A stretch of 64,000 nucleotides of DNA, from NCBI GenBank assembly GCA_031769625.1, contig JAUIMM010000115.1:15856501-15920500 (forward strand), in the 5' to 3' direction. Positions within the stretch are counted from its first letter, which is position 1, and each line of letters starts with the position of its first letter. Positions 21,481-33,356 of this stretch are shown here, piece by piece. Source of the stretch: Taudactylus pleione. Its lineage: Eukaryota; Chordata; Amphibia; Anura; Myobatrachidae. The notes under the pieces were generated by a model. That model saw only the letters and a list, made by a program, of their open reading frames with translations, was not told the DNA's origin and searched no databases. Both the position numbers and the translations under genes were made by a program.

Positions 21481-22663
21481 TGTCACACCTTTTTCTCCCA
21501 CATATTCAGGATTCCCCATATAGAGGAAAGAGAGAGTGACAGGACAATCCCTCCCCACCACCTCCTACTTCATTGTCTATTTAAGGAGTCCAGTTGAAAG
21601 GCCCCAGCTGTTCCTGGCCGCATATTCCCTTTTCTCACTTGTTCCCTATGAAGTATCTGGCACCAGTCACCCCCATTAGAGTTGTGACCATCGCCATGGG
21701 TTACGGCGATTCATCAAAAGCCCATGTCATGACTGTACGTATTTTGTGTGTTCTGTATAAAGTGTGTGTATTATCATAATTCCCTAAAGTATATATTTCA
21801 GGAATGGCTGCTTGCCATGACTGGATACAGTATGTCAAAATTGGATTGCCTTAGCTAATCAGAGCAAATGGCCACGTGACACCTAGCCTTTCAAGAAAAG
21901 CTTCAGGGATGTAACGTCTGCTCACACACTAGGTGGCCTGCTCAAGGAGCAGTGCAGTCACACTGGCTGAGAGAAGGGTCATTTGTAACACCTCATGCTA
22001 GCAGTCTTCCTATCATAAAATACCCTAAAGGATCCAGGGAAGTATATTAGTGTCAGGTCTTGTAGTTGTGCTAATTTGCATTTACACAAGAACCTGGGAG
22101 AACAAAGGAATGTACCTTTGAGCCTAGGAAGGGTGGGGGCTGCTGAGGGAGAGGGAGGTGTGTGGAACTATAATACTCAGCATTCCACACTGCTAGGTGT
22201 TCACTTCTAGGGATAGCTGAGAGTGAAGAAGTGCTCCCCATGTCGGTCTATGGTGGTCTCCCTCCACACAGATTCTCTAAGACTTCAGCGTAAGATACCT
22301 TAGGATTCTGACTTTCTAACCTTTACTTATCTGTAATCAATCTGTGCATTTATTATTATTACTATATATATGTCTTGTTTATTTACCTATTTTTCTTGTA
22401 ATTTAACCCTGGAGATATTTCTCAATAAATACTAAAACTTTATCAGCGTTATCCCTGTGCTCTAATGAATTCACGTGCCTGTAGAGGCCCATGCCATATT
22501 TGTGTAATCACTGTGAGTTTAAGTGAGATTTATGTGTCTGGGGAACGTAAGAGCGCTATTTTAATACTCTTTGTGGTGGCAGCTTAAGTAAAACCCACGC
22601 CACAACCACCTAGCTACGTCAGGTTAGCGTATCTGAGCGCAAGCTGGGCACGGTGTCGTGACA
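21481..22663 (+). repeat. LTR-like stretch, possible solo LTR
   Basis: Begins TGTCACACC and ends GTGTCGTGACA, giving short TGTCAC/GTGACA inverted ends. A polyadenylation-type AATAAA occurs at about 22424, placed as expected for an LTR. I cannot find a matching flanking duplication for these limits, so the true start may lie further in. No ORF of note. Confidence 0.35.
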
Positions 22664-24159
22664 AGAGTCTACACACTTCTAACTCCAGCACCTGTACAAG
22701 GAGGGCAGGGGAAACTTGAAACTGAATATATGCATGACAGTAATTTTTTTATCTTTTTTTAGTTTTGGCCTTGATACCTGGAATAAAACGTTCTTTATCA
22801 GTCACTCCCTACTGTAATTTGTTTTATTTATGAAAGAATGCAATAACACTCCTCATTTCTTCAAGTGTGTGACGTCTATTTCTTTTGAAGAATTGTAATG
22901 TAGAATGCATTTTTACTATGTCATTCTGCACAATCAAACAATATAAAATGTGAAATGTACTTTTGCCATAATCCTGCTGAAATATCAGCTTTTGCAGGAT
23001 TTATGGCTTAAGGAATAGACTCCTAATTTTGCTCAACACAGGTCATGGCTTAAGTTTTAATTTGACAGATGACCAGAACCATAGCAGCACGCAGAGGTGG
23101 TCTGGGTCAGCCTCACCTTTCCCCTGCGCACTTTACAGTATAACGGCACAGAGCAGATGGAAGAGGGTGCTGTCAGGCCACTGACCATGCCACCCCTTCA
23201 GCTTTGCCGATATACTGTATATATAACCTTGGTTCTGTCTGTGCACACCCAAGATCTTGCACCATTTCCAATATTCAAGTTTCCAATTAGTATTTATACA
23301 TGGCTGAATAAATTATCTTTATCTCAGTTAATTTTAGTCAAACCCATAACTTACACAGTTCAAGAACTCAGCTTGGCCTCTTACATTGTGAAGTTTTGTT
23401 CACACAAAACGCCTATAGGTTTTACAATAACCATTACATGTAATGTAACATGTGTCTGTATTGCCCATGCTAATTGACCACTGCCAGTGGTATAACTAGG
23501 GTTTATGGTGCCCAAAGCAAATAAATAAATGCCCCCCCCCCTCAAATCCATGAAGTTTATTTGTTTTCAAACTGGAAATTTGTTACCATATCAGTTACAA
23601 AATTGTAAAAATAAGAAAATTAATTTTTAATGTTAAGAATTAACATTGTTGCTAATATATTTTATTTATAACTATGACCCTATGCTAATATATTTTATTT
23701 ATAATTGTTGCTAATATATTTTATCTATAACTATGACCCTATGCTTGTTTCTCATTTTGACAATGTAATTTCATCTTAGAAACTGCATAAACTACAGGTG
23801 CATACAGTATATAAGAAATTGTTATTGGTATTTAGAAAAAAATTGGGAAAACAATAAAATAATTGACAGTTTATATTACTAGATATTTAAAGATGATTTT
23901 GAACTTTAGACTAAAAATTGATTTTTCTAACTTTAGCTGATGCAAACTGATCAATAATGTGATTAAAATTGGTTACTTCAGTTTGTACACATTTGATACC
24001 GATCAAGACTGCAGCAGAATGTCTCTCCTTGCCTTGCCGAAGCTCTTAAATGTGATAAGATTAATTTTAACTCGCTCACAGCTGGAAATTGAAATTATAA
24101 TAGTGAGCATTGTCCAAACTGTAATGCTTATGTTTGAAAAACATTTTCATCTCCATACT
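22664..24159. other. AT-rich non-coding DNA with a TE end and a short tandem duplication
   Basis: At about 23490 a CAGTGGTATAACTAGGG motif resembles the end of a common vertebrate hAT-like element. At 23648-23745 a block reading GCTAATATATTTTATTTATA is repeated three times with an ACTATGACCCTATGC spacer. A 126-codon open frame at 23097-23477 has no recognisable domain and I do not call it a gene. Confidence 0.45.
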
Positions 24160-24335
24160 GGGCAACACGGTTGGTGTATGGTTAGCATTATTGCCTTACA
24201 GCACTGAGGTCTTAAGTTCCATACTCGCTCTTTGCTTACCTGTGTGGAATTTGTATGTTTTCTTTGTGTTTGCTTTAGTTTTCTCCCACATTCCAAAAAT
24301 ATACTGGTAGGTTAATTGGTCACTGCCAAAAATTT
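24160..24335 (+). repeat. Decayed SINE-like repeat (tRNA-related head)
   Basis: Reads GGGCAACACGGTTGGTGTAT, GGTTAGCATTATTGCC, TGTGTGGAATTTGTATGTT, TTTTCTCCCACATTCCAAAA and ACTGGTAGGTTAATTGG in order. These are the successive landmarks of the fish and amphibian repeat that starts GGGCAGCACGGTGG. The second block resembles a pol III A box; the B box region is decayed. Confidence 0.7.
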
Positions 24336-25489
24336 ACTACCCGTTGATTTTCCGTAGAATATTTTTTTGCTGGCATAAAGTCAATTAGATTTTTTATTTG
24401 TGATGAATTCGACGTGAAATAGAAATTAAAAACCGACCAAAATCTGACCAAAAACTGACGAACATTTTCTGGCCATTTTTGTATTGGTCAAAACATACCA
24501 CATGGTATTTGTACATTAGAAACCCCTTACAAAAATGCCCCAACTGCCCGGGCACATTGTGATGGTGTAATGATTTGATTGGAGCTAGTAGTTTGGAGTG
24601 TTATTTGATGAGCTAATTTACAATTGTTGAGAATTATCTTTTCTAATTGTGTATAGTCGTGTCTAAGTTAAAAAATTGTACCTTTTTTGTCTGCAGTGCA
24701 TTTGTTTTCTGTCTTGTCAGCAGGGGCAGAACTATGGGCGACAATGGAGGCACCTGCCACTGGGCTCCAGCTCTGAAGAGGCATCTTCTCCATTGTCCAC
24801 AACATATTCACCCCACTTAGGGCTGTAACTATGTACCCGGAGTGTACAGTCACAGCCGCCCAAGACATGGCACCCCTTCCCGGCACCTGAGAAGCCACCA
24901 TACACTAGTGGAGAGCTCCATGCCAGATCATCAGCTGCTGCCTTCATCTATCTATAGCCTGTCTGCATGCGAATTGCTACTGTACATTACAGTGTCAGCG
25001 GCTATGACAGGGAGGGCACCAAATTATAACTTGCCTCCAGGCATCTGGAATGAACTTATGCCACTGCTTGTCAGTGTTGATTTGTGTGTGACTGTGGTGT
25101 GCTTGTGAGGAGTGTAGTGCTAGTGAGGAATTTATTTCTCTGTGTTTGTGTGATACCCCAAAACAGGACATCACTTCATCATTTATATTTATGTTTTAAT
25201 ATAAACTGCTTTCTTGAAGGAACAGGGGAGTTACATACCAGACTAACCCATCCCCCCACACATATACAGACACCTGATGCAGCTGTGGGGGAAGAGCCTC
25301 AAGACTCAGTGCCATGAGAGACAGCGGAAATGGAGGGAACTATCTAAGGCTTAAGCAAAGCCCTGAGAGGTGACAGCCAGAGAGCCCTGAACTGACAGAG
25401 GATGGAGATTCCCAGGAGTGGGAGCAGGACCTGACAGATTTAGGAGGATCAGGTTTGTGATGATAATACTGCCCTGCACCCCTCACATA
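24336..25489. other. Non-coding flank left of the Harbinger element
   Basis: Around 24729 a CAGGGGCAGAACTATGG motif resembles a CAGGGGCGTAACTA-type element end. Otherwise I see no gene, and only short open frames without motifs. Confidence 0.4.
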
Positions 25490-25650
25490 TACCCCTTTTA
25501 CACCAAAATCCCGGGTCCCACCCTGGAATTTGAACACTGGTCAATCCCGGGCCGAACTCGGCTTCAGACCCCGTTCACACTGCAACTCGACCCTGGTTAT
25601 TCCCGGGTTTGCCCCGTTCACACTGAACCCGGGTAATCCCTGCTTTTCCC
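25490..25650. repeat. Left terminal and subterminal repeats of the Harbinger element
   Basis: After the 17-bp inverted end, the subterminal DNA repeats CCCGGGT/ACCCGGG cores and CCCGTTCACACTG words (about 25510-25640). The right end (29170-29349) carries the same motifs in mirrored order. Such clusters are the expected binding sites for the element's own Myb-like protein and transposase. Confidence 0.7.
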
Positions 25651-25922
25651 TATAGATGTCATTAAAAATTGACTTTTTTAAGGGATGACAAAGATGTCAC
25701 AAAAGGTAACAAAAGAGAGGGGTGGGGACTGCTTACAGCATTGCAGCAATGATGGCAGACGGAGCACATGTTGGTATTCCCGATGTCCTCACTGTTTTCA
25801 GCTTTCTGTTGATTTCAGCAACAGAGAATTGGATGCAGCTTTTTATGATGTGGCACCTTGTGCAGGGTTCGAGGAGGAGAGTGCAATTCTTGGCTGAGAG
25901 GGCCAGATTTTGACGCCAATAT

Positions 25923-27364
25923 TTGCGCAGGAGGAGAGCACTGATATCAGCCAACATCACCACGATGAGAAATCGAAGAATGTGGGCCAGAGACCGCCAC
26001 CATGGAGAAGCTTTCATGCTGACTGTAGAAGCTTTCCAAGTGGAGCAGTGGCTGGAACACTTTCGTATGTCGCGTGCCACCTTTTATTATATATTGGAAT
26101 TACTGGCACCAGCACTGATGATGCAGACCACCAACTACCGAAAGCCCATCACCCCAATCAGGAGATTAGACATTGCACTCTGGTGGTATGCTACCCCCGG
26201 AGAGTACCGCACACTCTCCTGTCTATTTGGTGTTGGGATTGGCACAGTCTGCAAGATCATTTACCAGGTGACGCGGGCATTAGTGGATACCCTGTACCAG
26301 CGCTTTATCTCCTTGCCAGAAGGACAGCGCCTAGATGAAACCATCCAAGGCTTCCTCAGGCGTGGGTATCCGCAGTGTGCTGGTGCCATAGACGGGACCC
26401 ACATTCCCATCATCGCCCCCCATGCAAACCCTGTGGATTATTATAATTGTAAAGGGTGGCATTCCATTATTCTTCAAGCTGTTGTGGACCACCGATACTG
26501 GTAAGTAAATTTGTACAAATTATTCTTTCATATCTACTTTTATTCTATGTGTTTTGTTGGTAGAATACTCATTTTTTTTTATTTTTTTTTTAGTTTTACA
26601 GATGTTTTCATAGGCTGGCCTGGACGGGCACATGACGCCAGAGTACTAGCCAACTCTGGCTTGTACAGCATAGCAGAGGAAAAGCGGGGTGAATGGCTTT
26701 TCCCTAGAGAGGTAAGAATATATGGTCCTTTTTCTCTTGTCCACTATTCATATGTGCTTTAGCAAAATATGAAGTGTGAAATGGTGCGGAATGCATGATA
26801 TTCCAAAGTGTTTGCCAACATATATATATTGTGCTATAAAATACATGAAATTTTTGAAACCTACTTGACCACCATATGAATACACCTTATGCCACTTCTC
26901 ATTATAGTGACCGTATTTTTTTTTAACAGAAATCGGTGACAGTAGATGGCGTGGAGGTCCCAGTCCACATCATTGGCGATGCGACATATCCTTTGAAGCA
27001 TTGGCTAATGAAGGGTTATACACAACATGTACAGTTGTCCCCGGAAAAGGTCACTTACACTCACAGCCTTAGCTCTGCCTGGATGGCTGTGGAAAATGCT
27101 TTTGGACGTTTAAAAGAACGTTGTCACTGTCTCATGAAGAGGAATGATGTGGACCTAAAAATCATGCCCCATGTAGTAGCAGCCTGCTGCATACTGCATA
27201 ACATTTGCGAAATTCAAAAGGACCACTTCCTTCCCGAGTGGAATGTGCAGGACACTGAGGAGAGGGGCATTACAAGTGATGCAGTAAGCTACGTGGGGGA
27301 GCATGAGGACAGCGCCGAGCTCATCCGGGCCACCATTTCCACAAACCTTCCCTTATTGATTTAA
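25923..27364 (+). CDS. PIF/Harbinger DDE transposase (three exons)
   Basis: Exons 25923-26500, 26594-26711 and 26930-27364 join in frame to 376 codons. The introns start GTAAGT and GTAAGA and end in T-rich tracts plus AG. The catalytic triad is visible: Asp157 in AGAIDGTH, Asp207 in WPGRAHDARVL and Glu287 in AVENAFGRLKER. Length and motif spacing fit the Harbinger nuclease family (DDE_Tnp_4-like), which cuts and pastes the element in the nucleus. The same frame stays open upstream from ATGs at 25722, 25749 and 25752 except for one TGA at 25911-25913. I chose 25923 as the first start after that stop, but the family N-terminus probably begins upstream. No other defect is visible. Confidence 0.9.
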
Positions 27365-27689
27365 AATAAAAAGGCAACATTTCATATTCCAAACATGTTT
27401 TTGGTTTATTTGGTTTTAAAGTTTTTTTTTTTACTTTAACCATGTGCATACATTGTGTTTTTTAATAGAACAGTTTTAACACATTCTCAGATTGTAGAAA
27501 AAGTATAAAAACAGTATAAAACATATGTCAAACATCGTATGCCCAGTATAAAAGAAAAGTGCCTTATAGATCCCTGCGGGCAAAACAATATACTATAAAA
27601 GTAATAAAAAAATGAAAAGTGCCATCACACAATAAACATGATAATTTTAGCCACACAATATAAAAAAACAAAACTATAATAGAACATGT
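27365..27689. other. Intergenic spacer between convergent Harbinger genes
   Basis: AT-rich. AATAAA-type signals are present just after the transposase stop (27364-27371), which would serve the plus-strand transcript. TTTATT-type motifs near 27395-27415 and later could serve the minus-strand transcript. Confidence 0.5.
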
Positions 27690-28882
27690 TTACGGCAATT
27701 GCCTATACACTGTATACTGTGGTGACTCTTGGTTTGTTTCTGTTGTGTTAGGGTTAGTGCTAGGGTTGTAATAATTGGGCCCCATATTGCACTGCCCAAA
27801 TCTGTGTTCTGGGTACACTGGGGCCTGTGGTAATGCTTGTGTTTGGTTTGGATAGCCACGACCAAATGTGCGCTCAAAAATCAACATCTGTCTCTCTTGC
27901 ATATCCATTAATTGCCTCATAAATGACTGCTGCATTTGCCTTCCGGACTCTAGAAACCGATCCAATCTATCATCCTCCTGCCTCTGAATATCGGCATCCA
28001 ATTCAAGGAGATGCTCCACAGAAGTCATCGCTCTAGCCGCTTGCTCCGACCTGTTGAGCTTCTTCTTTCTGGGTGGCACATTGTAGACTGCAAAGGGGAG
28101 AAACAAAAAAAATATATATAATATGCACTGAGCCGACGTAAAGAGAGCAGTGGTGCTTGCGTACATGTGCTTGTGGCCTTCTATCTACCTGCACGCTAGC
28201 AGCACTCTGCAACAGTTACCATTTGAATTTAAGTGAATGTAGTGTGTGTGTAATGTGGTTGTTTTTATTTTTTTAAATACTTACTATTAGTGCGTAGCGG
28301 AGGGGTCTTTTTAGGGGGCGCAGTCTCTGAGCTTGTCTCAACTACCTCATCTATGGTGGAAGCGATAATGTCAACATTCACAGATGAATCCATCCTGTCA
28401 GCATTCACAGATGAATCCATCCCACTACTTTCTCCAGGTTCATCGGTCAGTAGGAGCAGTGATGTTGGTCTGCATTGCGAGGACGGCAGGGTAACCTGTG
28501 TAGCCGGTACCTCTTGACTATCCTCCTGCTGGCTGGAGCAGGATGGCGCAATTGAGGAGGACAGTGCTATGGGGTTTGAAAGCGCTGTATTTCCAAAAGC
28601 GCTGTAGCACAATTGGTAATGCACCCATTCCTTGCGGCCTGCACCACTTTTGTTGCGGTTATGATCGTGCACTTTAGTGAACTGCTTACGCAAGGCCTTC
28701 AATTTATTGACCACTTGCTGCTGCGTGCGTTTTATCCTTCGGGACTCCAGCATCTTGGCTATATTGTGGTACACTACTGCATCTTTCACTGTGCCAGTCA
28801 TCTGGCGTTTCATTTCTTCCTCCGCCCTGATGAGCAGTAGCTCTCGGATATCGGCATCAGTCCAGTTCGATGCAGCACACAT
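27690..28882 (-). CDS. Harbinger Myb/SANT-like DNA-binding partner protein (two exons)
   Basis: On the minus strand, exon 1 is 28882-28285 (donor GTAAGT) and exon 2 is 28087-27690 (acceptor TTTGCAG). They join in frame to 331 codons with no internal stop. Residues 6-98 form a Myb/SANT-like helix region starting NWTDADIRELLLIRAEEEMK. The middle is Ser/Thr/Glu-rich. Exon 2 has a basic PPRKKK motif (possible nuclear signal) and a charged amphipathic stretch likely to form a coiled coil. In known Harbinger elements this protein binds transposon ends and helps nuclear import of the transposase. It converges with the transposase gene, the two stops lying about 325 bp apart. Confidence 0.88.
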
Positions 28883-29350
28883 GCTGCTGGAGCAACAGGG
28901 TGTGGCTCAGGCTGCTGTTATGGCTGTGTTTGGAGCTGCTGGTCAGGCTGTGGTGCAGGCTGCAGTTCTGACTGCGGCAGCCTGTGTATCAGCCTGCATT
29001 TTGTGGCAGTTGGTCAGGCTGTGGTGCAGGCTCTGTGCAGGAGGTTAGGCAGGCAAGTAATGGCTGCGTGTGCGTCTCTCTGCAGGGCCCTGACAAATGA
29101 CATCATCTGCCAGCGCCCCAGAAGCTCCAATCAGCTAATAGCAGAATGTAGCCAGGTAAAATAATCCAGGTAGCACCCTTTCACACTGCCGCATGACACG
29201 GGAACAACCCGTGTTCAACCCTGCTCTCAACCCGAGTAAGATTCCCGGGTAAATCAACCCGGGAAATTTTTCTGGAAGCCGTTCACACAGAGCATCGACC
29301 CGGATTGACCCGGCAATAACCCGGGTTATTCGGTTGGTGTAAAAGGGGTA

Positions 29351-30279
29351 ATAGAGTAACAGAGATTCAGGCTGCCACTTGTGACAGAGTATACATATGC
29401 AGCCCTGGCAATTACCACAGACATCATCTGAGAGAAGTTGTTTAATCTTAATAAAATAAGTATTTCTGTGACAGCACTGAGGACAGACAGTAATGGCTGA
29501 CAGGCTATGTACTCATACAGACAGCACATACAGCTCTAACCAGTAACTCCAGGAATACCCTCATCTGACAACTACAGTCACCTAATACAGAATTACTAGC
29601 TACTGTAATGAGCTTACTGGATGCTACTATTCAATCAACTCCATAGTAATGAATAAGTGCACCATCGTAGCATGGCCATGCGCATAGAGAGACTCATAAT
29701 GGGTAATTACAATGTGTGAGAAGGTGAATGAAAATTGTTGCTTCATGTAAATTGCAATGTCCTATACCCCTATTTACGGCCGTGTAGTGTGAGCCATTAG
29801 GAGAGGCTTTTGGTGATAGTAATAATGAGAATACATATAGAAGTATTTACTGCTTAACTTTGTGATATTAAATTATATTTATTGTAATTTTGTGTGCATA
29901 GTTTGGTATAATCTGGAATTTGTGTTTTAATGTTTAACAAACCTATTACATTGATGCTGGATTAGCTGGATTTAATGCAAACAGGTTTTATTACTTGGGA
30001 AGCGATCCAGTCAAATAAAACAGAATTTTCCTTTATTAACCTGTGTGATTCTTGGGTCTGGGGTCAGGTTACCTTCACCTCTCTGCCAAGGAAGAAAGAA
30101 CCTGTTACGTTTGAAGGAACCTACCCCAAATACTGGATAACGAAGGTGGGTGTCACATTTGCCTTGTGTGTTTTATTTGGCCTTTAGAAAAACTGACTGA
30201 TTGCAAAACTGACTGAAAAATGCTAAAAAAAAACCCACTGCTTAGTAAATGTACACCTTTAGACCATGGTTACTGCTAC
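29351..30279. other. Non-coding flank right of the Harbinger element
   Basis: AT-rich, without convincing ORFs or element termini. A CTTAGTAAATGTACACC motif near 30240 resembles the ends of the fold-back family at 49590-50845 but is isolated. Confidence 0.4.
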
Positions 30280-30782
30280 ATTCATTTAAACCAAGCAGTA
30301 ATCCTTTACCATCTAACATAAATCCAAATTTTGAATCCAAGAAAAAGAGCCGAACAATTCTTTTTTCCATTTAATCATGGAGACAATCAATAGTTTCTTT
30401 CATTAATCTCATAATTTCTTCTTTTGCGGCAAACCCTGTACATCCTTTTTCACTAGGCATTTGTTTCTTCATTCTTGGACATCTTTCTACTTGAATATAC
30501 CATTCATCACATAATGTCATCTCTGCTTTAGGTGACTTATTGACCAATGATTACCGAAGGTTTATAAAGACTCAACAAGCCAAGAGCACCACACTTATCC
30601 ATATCCATTCCCCAACTTTCTTTTAAACCATCTTTTATTCATTGATTTTATGTAGGAATAAAGGGTCATCAATATTTAAAAAAAAAATACTTAAAGCCCA
30701 ATCTGATCATTTCTGTCCTCAGTGCATCTGATAGAATGACTTTTGTTTGATTTCAATCTCCAGAAAGCCTACATCATGAGAC
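30280..30782 (-). pseudogene. Unidentified coding relic, minus strand (downstream part)
   Basis: The frame from about 30560 to 30290 reads CPRMKKQMPSEKGC, KEEIMRLMKETIDCLHD, a stop, then MEKRIVRLFFLDSKFGFML. This has protein-like composition and resembles helical stretches of transposase-derived genes, but I cannot name the family. A further open stretch (VGFLEIEIKQKSFYQMH, 30772-30722) abuts the hAT-type insertion at 30783. The apparent continuation lies at 32029-32320. Confidence 0.4.
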
Positions 30783-32020
30783 CAGTAGCGGGCTGGGCCG
30801 GGGGACAGGGTGCCATGTGCCCCCCCGGGCCACAGCGCCATGCAGGCCGCGGGCAGTCTGTGTCTTTGTGACACAGCTGCACTGCGTGTGTAGCGCTGAC
30901 CCGACGGAGTTTGGTCAGCACTACACAGTGACAAACACACAGCCACCGGTGGCGGCAGCTGTGTGTTTGTTTTAAGTAACAGCCAATGAGAGTCTGACAG
31001 ACTCTCATTAGCTGCTGCGCCCACTGCCGGAGTCGCTCCATCTTCTGGCTCCTGCAGTGGGTAATGGGAGAGGTGTCATGATGTCTCTCCCATAATGCAG
31101 GGCGGGCCGGCCTGGGAGGACAGACAGAGGAGCAGATGGCGACGGGGGGAGCGGGGATTCAGGTAAGTGGGGTTTTTTTATTACGTGTGTCTATTGGGGG
31201 CACTACAAGGGGGGACTACTACTGGGGGCACTACAAGGGGGGACTGCTACTGGGGACACTACAAGGGGGGACTACTACTGGGGGCACTACAAGGGGGAAC
31301 TACTACTAGGGGCACTACAATGGGGGGACTACTACTAGGGGCACTAGAAGGGGGGGACTACTACTAGGGCACTGCATAGGGGGGGACTACTACTAGGGGC
31401 ACTGCATAGGGGGGGACTACCACTGGGGGCACTGCATCGGGGACCACTGCTGGGGGCTCTATATAAAGAGCAATACTGGAGGTATTGCATAGGGGGGAGA
31501 CTACAACTGGGGACACTATTCAAGGGGCAATGCATAAGGGTTACCACTATTGGGGGCACTGCATGGGGCGTGGACTGCTACTGGGGGCACTATATAAGGG
31601 GCACTGCATAGGAGGTACCACTACTGGGGGCAATATATAAGGGGCTTACTACTGGGGGCACAAGGGGCACTGCACAGGGGGGACCACTACTGGGGGCACT
31701 GTATAAGGGGCTTACTACTGGGGGTACAAGGGGCACTGCATGGGGGATCACTACTGGGGGCACTACTGGAGGCCTGCATAAGGGGGTCCTCTCCTGGGGC
31801 ACAGGGGGGCACTGCATATGGGCACCACTACTGGGGGCTGCCCCTAATCTTTATTTTTACTTTACATTAATCCCATATGGACCCACCTCCTCCCTGGAAC
31901 ACTTGAGGGGGGGGGGCGTAGCATGCACGTGCTCCGGGCACCCCGGCTACACTTTACTCCTCTGCCAGGGCCACCTGCATGCATTTGCCCCCCAGGCTAA
32001 AAGTTGCCAGCCAGCCCCAG
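30783..32020. mobile_element. hAT-type non-autonomous element with internal minisatellite, TSD CATGAGAC
   Basis: Flanked by a perfect 8-bp direct repeat CATGAGAC (30775-30782, 32021-32028). The ends CAGTAGCGGGCTGG and CCAGCCAGCCCCAG are imperfect inverted repeats. The interior is GC-rich, with a GGGGGCACTACAAGG-type minisatellite (about 28-bp units) at 31190-31850. Open frames inside it are minisatellite artefacts. It interrupts the minus-strand relic. Confidence 0.85.
31190..31850. repeat. GGGGGCACTAC minisatellite
   Basis: More than 20 degenerate units of about 26-30 bp built from GGGGGCACTACAAGGGGGG and ACTACTACT. The unit drifts to GGGGCACTGCAT forms toward the right. Confidence 0.85.
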
Positions 32021-32028
32021 CATGAGAC

Positions 32029-32320
32029 TGAATCACATCTGGCATGGCCTGTGCTGTTTTTTACTGCTCTTCACAGCTCAGAGTTAGAGTATCTTCTGAC
32101 CTCTTGAAAGACACTTAATAGTTTATTAAGGACAGTTCATTTTCCTTATGATTTACTAGTGGGTTGGTCAACACTATCAGCTTTTTGCTTTGCTTAAAAT
32201 CATAAAGCTACTTGACTTTTCATCTTCTTCTTGCATATTCCTTTTCTTCCCACATTATGCTCCACAGCTTCTTTTTTAGGTAATATTTGTTTCAAGGTAA
32301 AACTTTATTAGTACACACAC
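32029..32320 (-). pseudogene. Unidentified coding relic, minus strand (upstream part)
   Basis: Short minus-strand open stretches with several stops abut the right-hand target duplication of the hAT-type element. Their position suggests they belonged with the relic at 30280-30782 before that insertion. Decay is too strong for a family call. Confidence 0.3.
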
Positions 32321-32735
32321 TGGAAACATCAATTTGGGAAATGCTGAAATGCCAGACCATGGTAATACATCAGTATGATATTGATAAATAGCATGTGCAC
32401 ACACACTGTAGTGAAATGAACTTCGAAAAAATCTGACATGGAACTAAATCGTGCAAATGATGGCTAATCATGAGGTCACAAGAATATATAACCATTCCTC
32501 TCATACCCAAAGCCTACAACTTCCAAAAAAACTTTCAATACTTACTAAAATTTCATCCCTACATCTTATCTGCATTTCACCTTTATATTTCTTTTCCTCC
32601 TTTTGCTGACACAGGATGCAATTCTTCATGCTAGATACTACTCACTCTATCTACTTCCAAAAAAGCCTCCAGCTGGTGCTGTTGTTCTTCTCTGTAGCAC
32701 ACTATCATCTGACTCTTTCCTACAGTTACACATAC
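32321..32735. other. AT-rich non-coding DNA
   Basis: Nothing recognisable beyond pyrimidine-rich runs. Confidence 0.4.
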
Positions 32736-33356
32736 GGGACCTCATTCAGAGTCGGTCGTTGCGGCCGCACGGTCATACGCCACCGATGTTCACTATACTG
32801 TGCATGCGTAAAGTTCGCAATGCGTGTGCGCAAACTAGCCGCTACGATCAGAAATTTCTCTCTCCTTGACCACACAGCCAGGTCGGTAGTTTGAGTGACA
32901 GATGGAGGCGTTTGTGCATGGTAACAGGGGAAGGTGCTTTAAAAAGGGGGAGTGGAGATCCGAACACAGGCGTGCCTCATTATGCGAACGGCGTTTTATG
33001 GGAGTGCATACGGATTATGGGCGTGCATAATTAACAAAGTAGCGTCATGGCACATGTGACATGGGAGGTTTTTACACTGACATGATCGTAGAGCAGAGAG
33101 GGTATGGTCAACCTTAAGCTCTACGACCAGTTCCGATGGTTCCCGATGGTCTCAATTAATCCTCATATGCCCGGAGATGACGTGCAATGCGTACGAGAAG
33201 GGGGCGTATTTTTTTGTCTTCCGACCGCTTCCTCCCCTTGGTCGGCCAACTACCGATCCAAACTTAGGGACGCAACTTGCGAGGGAATCATTTGAATATC
33301 CGGCCCCTTTTCCCATACGACCATGCGGCCGCTTCGACCGACTCTGAATGAGGTCC
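32736..33356. mobile_element. MITE with GGACCTCATTCAGAGTCGG inverted ends
   Basis: The left GGACCTCATTCAGAGTCGG and right CCGACTCTGAATGAGGTCC are perfect inverted repeats and continue as CGACCG-rich subterminal pairs. It is a subfamily of the GGGCCTGATTCA group. A 3-bp target duplication is not visible, so the outer bases may have mutated. Confidence 0.75.

Larger units (their letters stand above)
25490..29350. mobile_element. PIF/Harbinger DNA transposon, two-gene, near-intact, TSD ATA
   Basis: Terminal inverted repeats TACCCCTTTTACACCAA (left) and TTGGTGTAAAAGGGGTA (right) match perfectly over 17 bp and are flanked by ATA on both sides (25487-25489, 29351-29353). The 3.86-kb body carries a DDE transposase on the plus strand and a Myb-like protein on the minus strand, convergent, the standard Harbinger arrangement. 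Its termini differ completely from the GGGCCTGATTCA MITEs, so it is unlikely to be their source. Confidence 0.93.
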
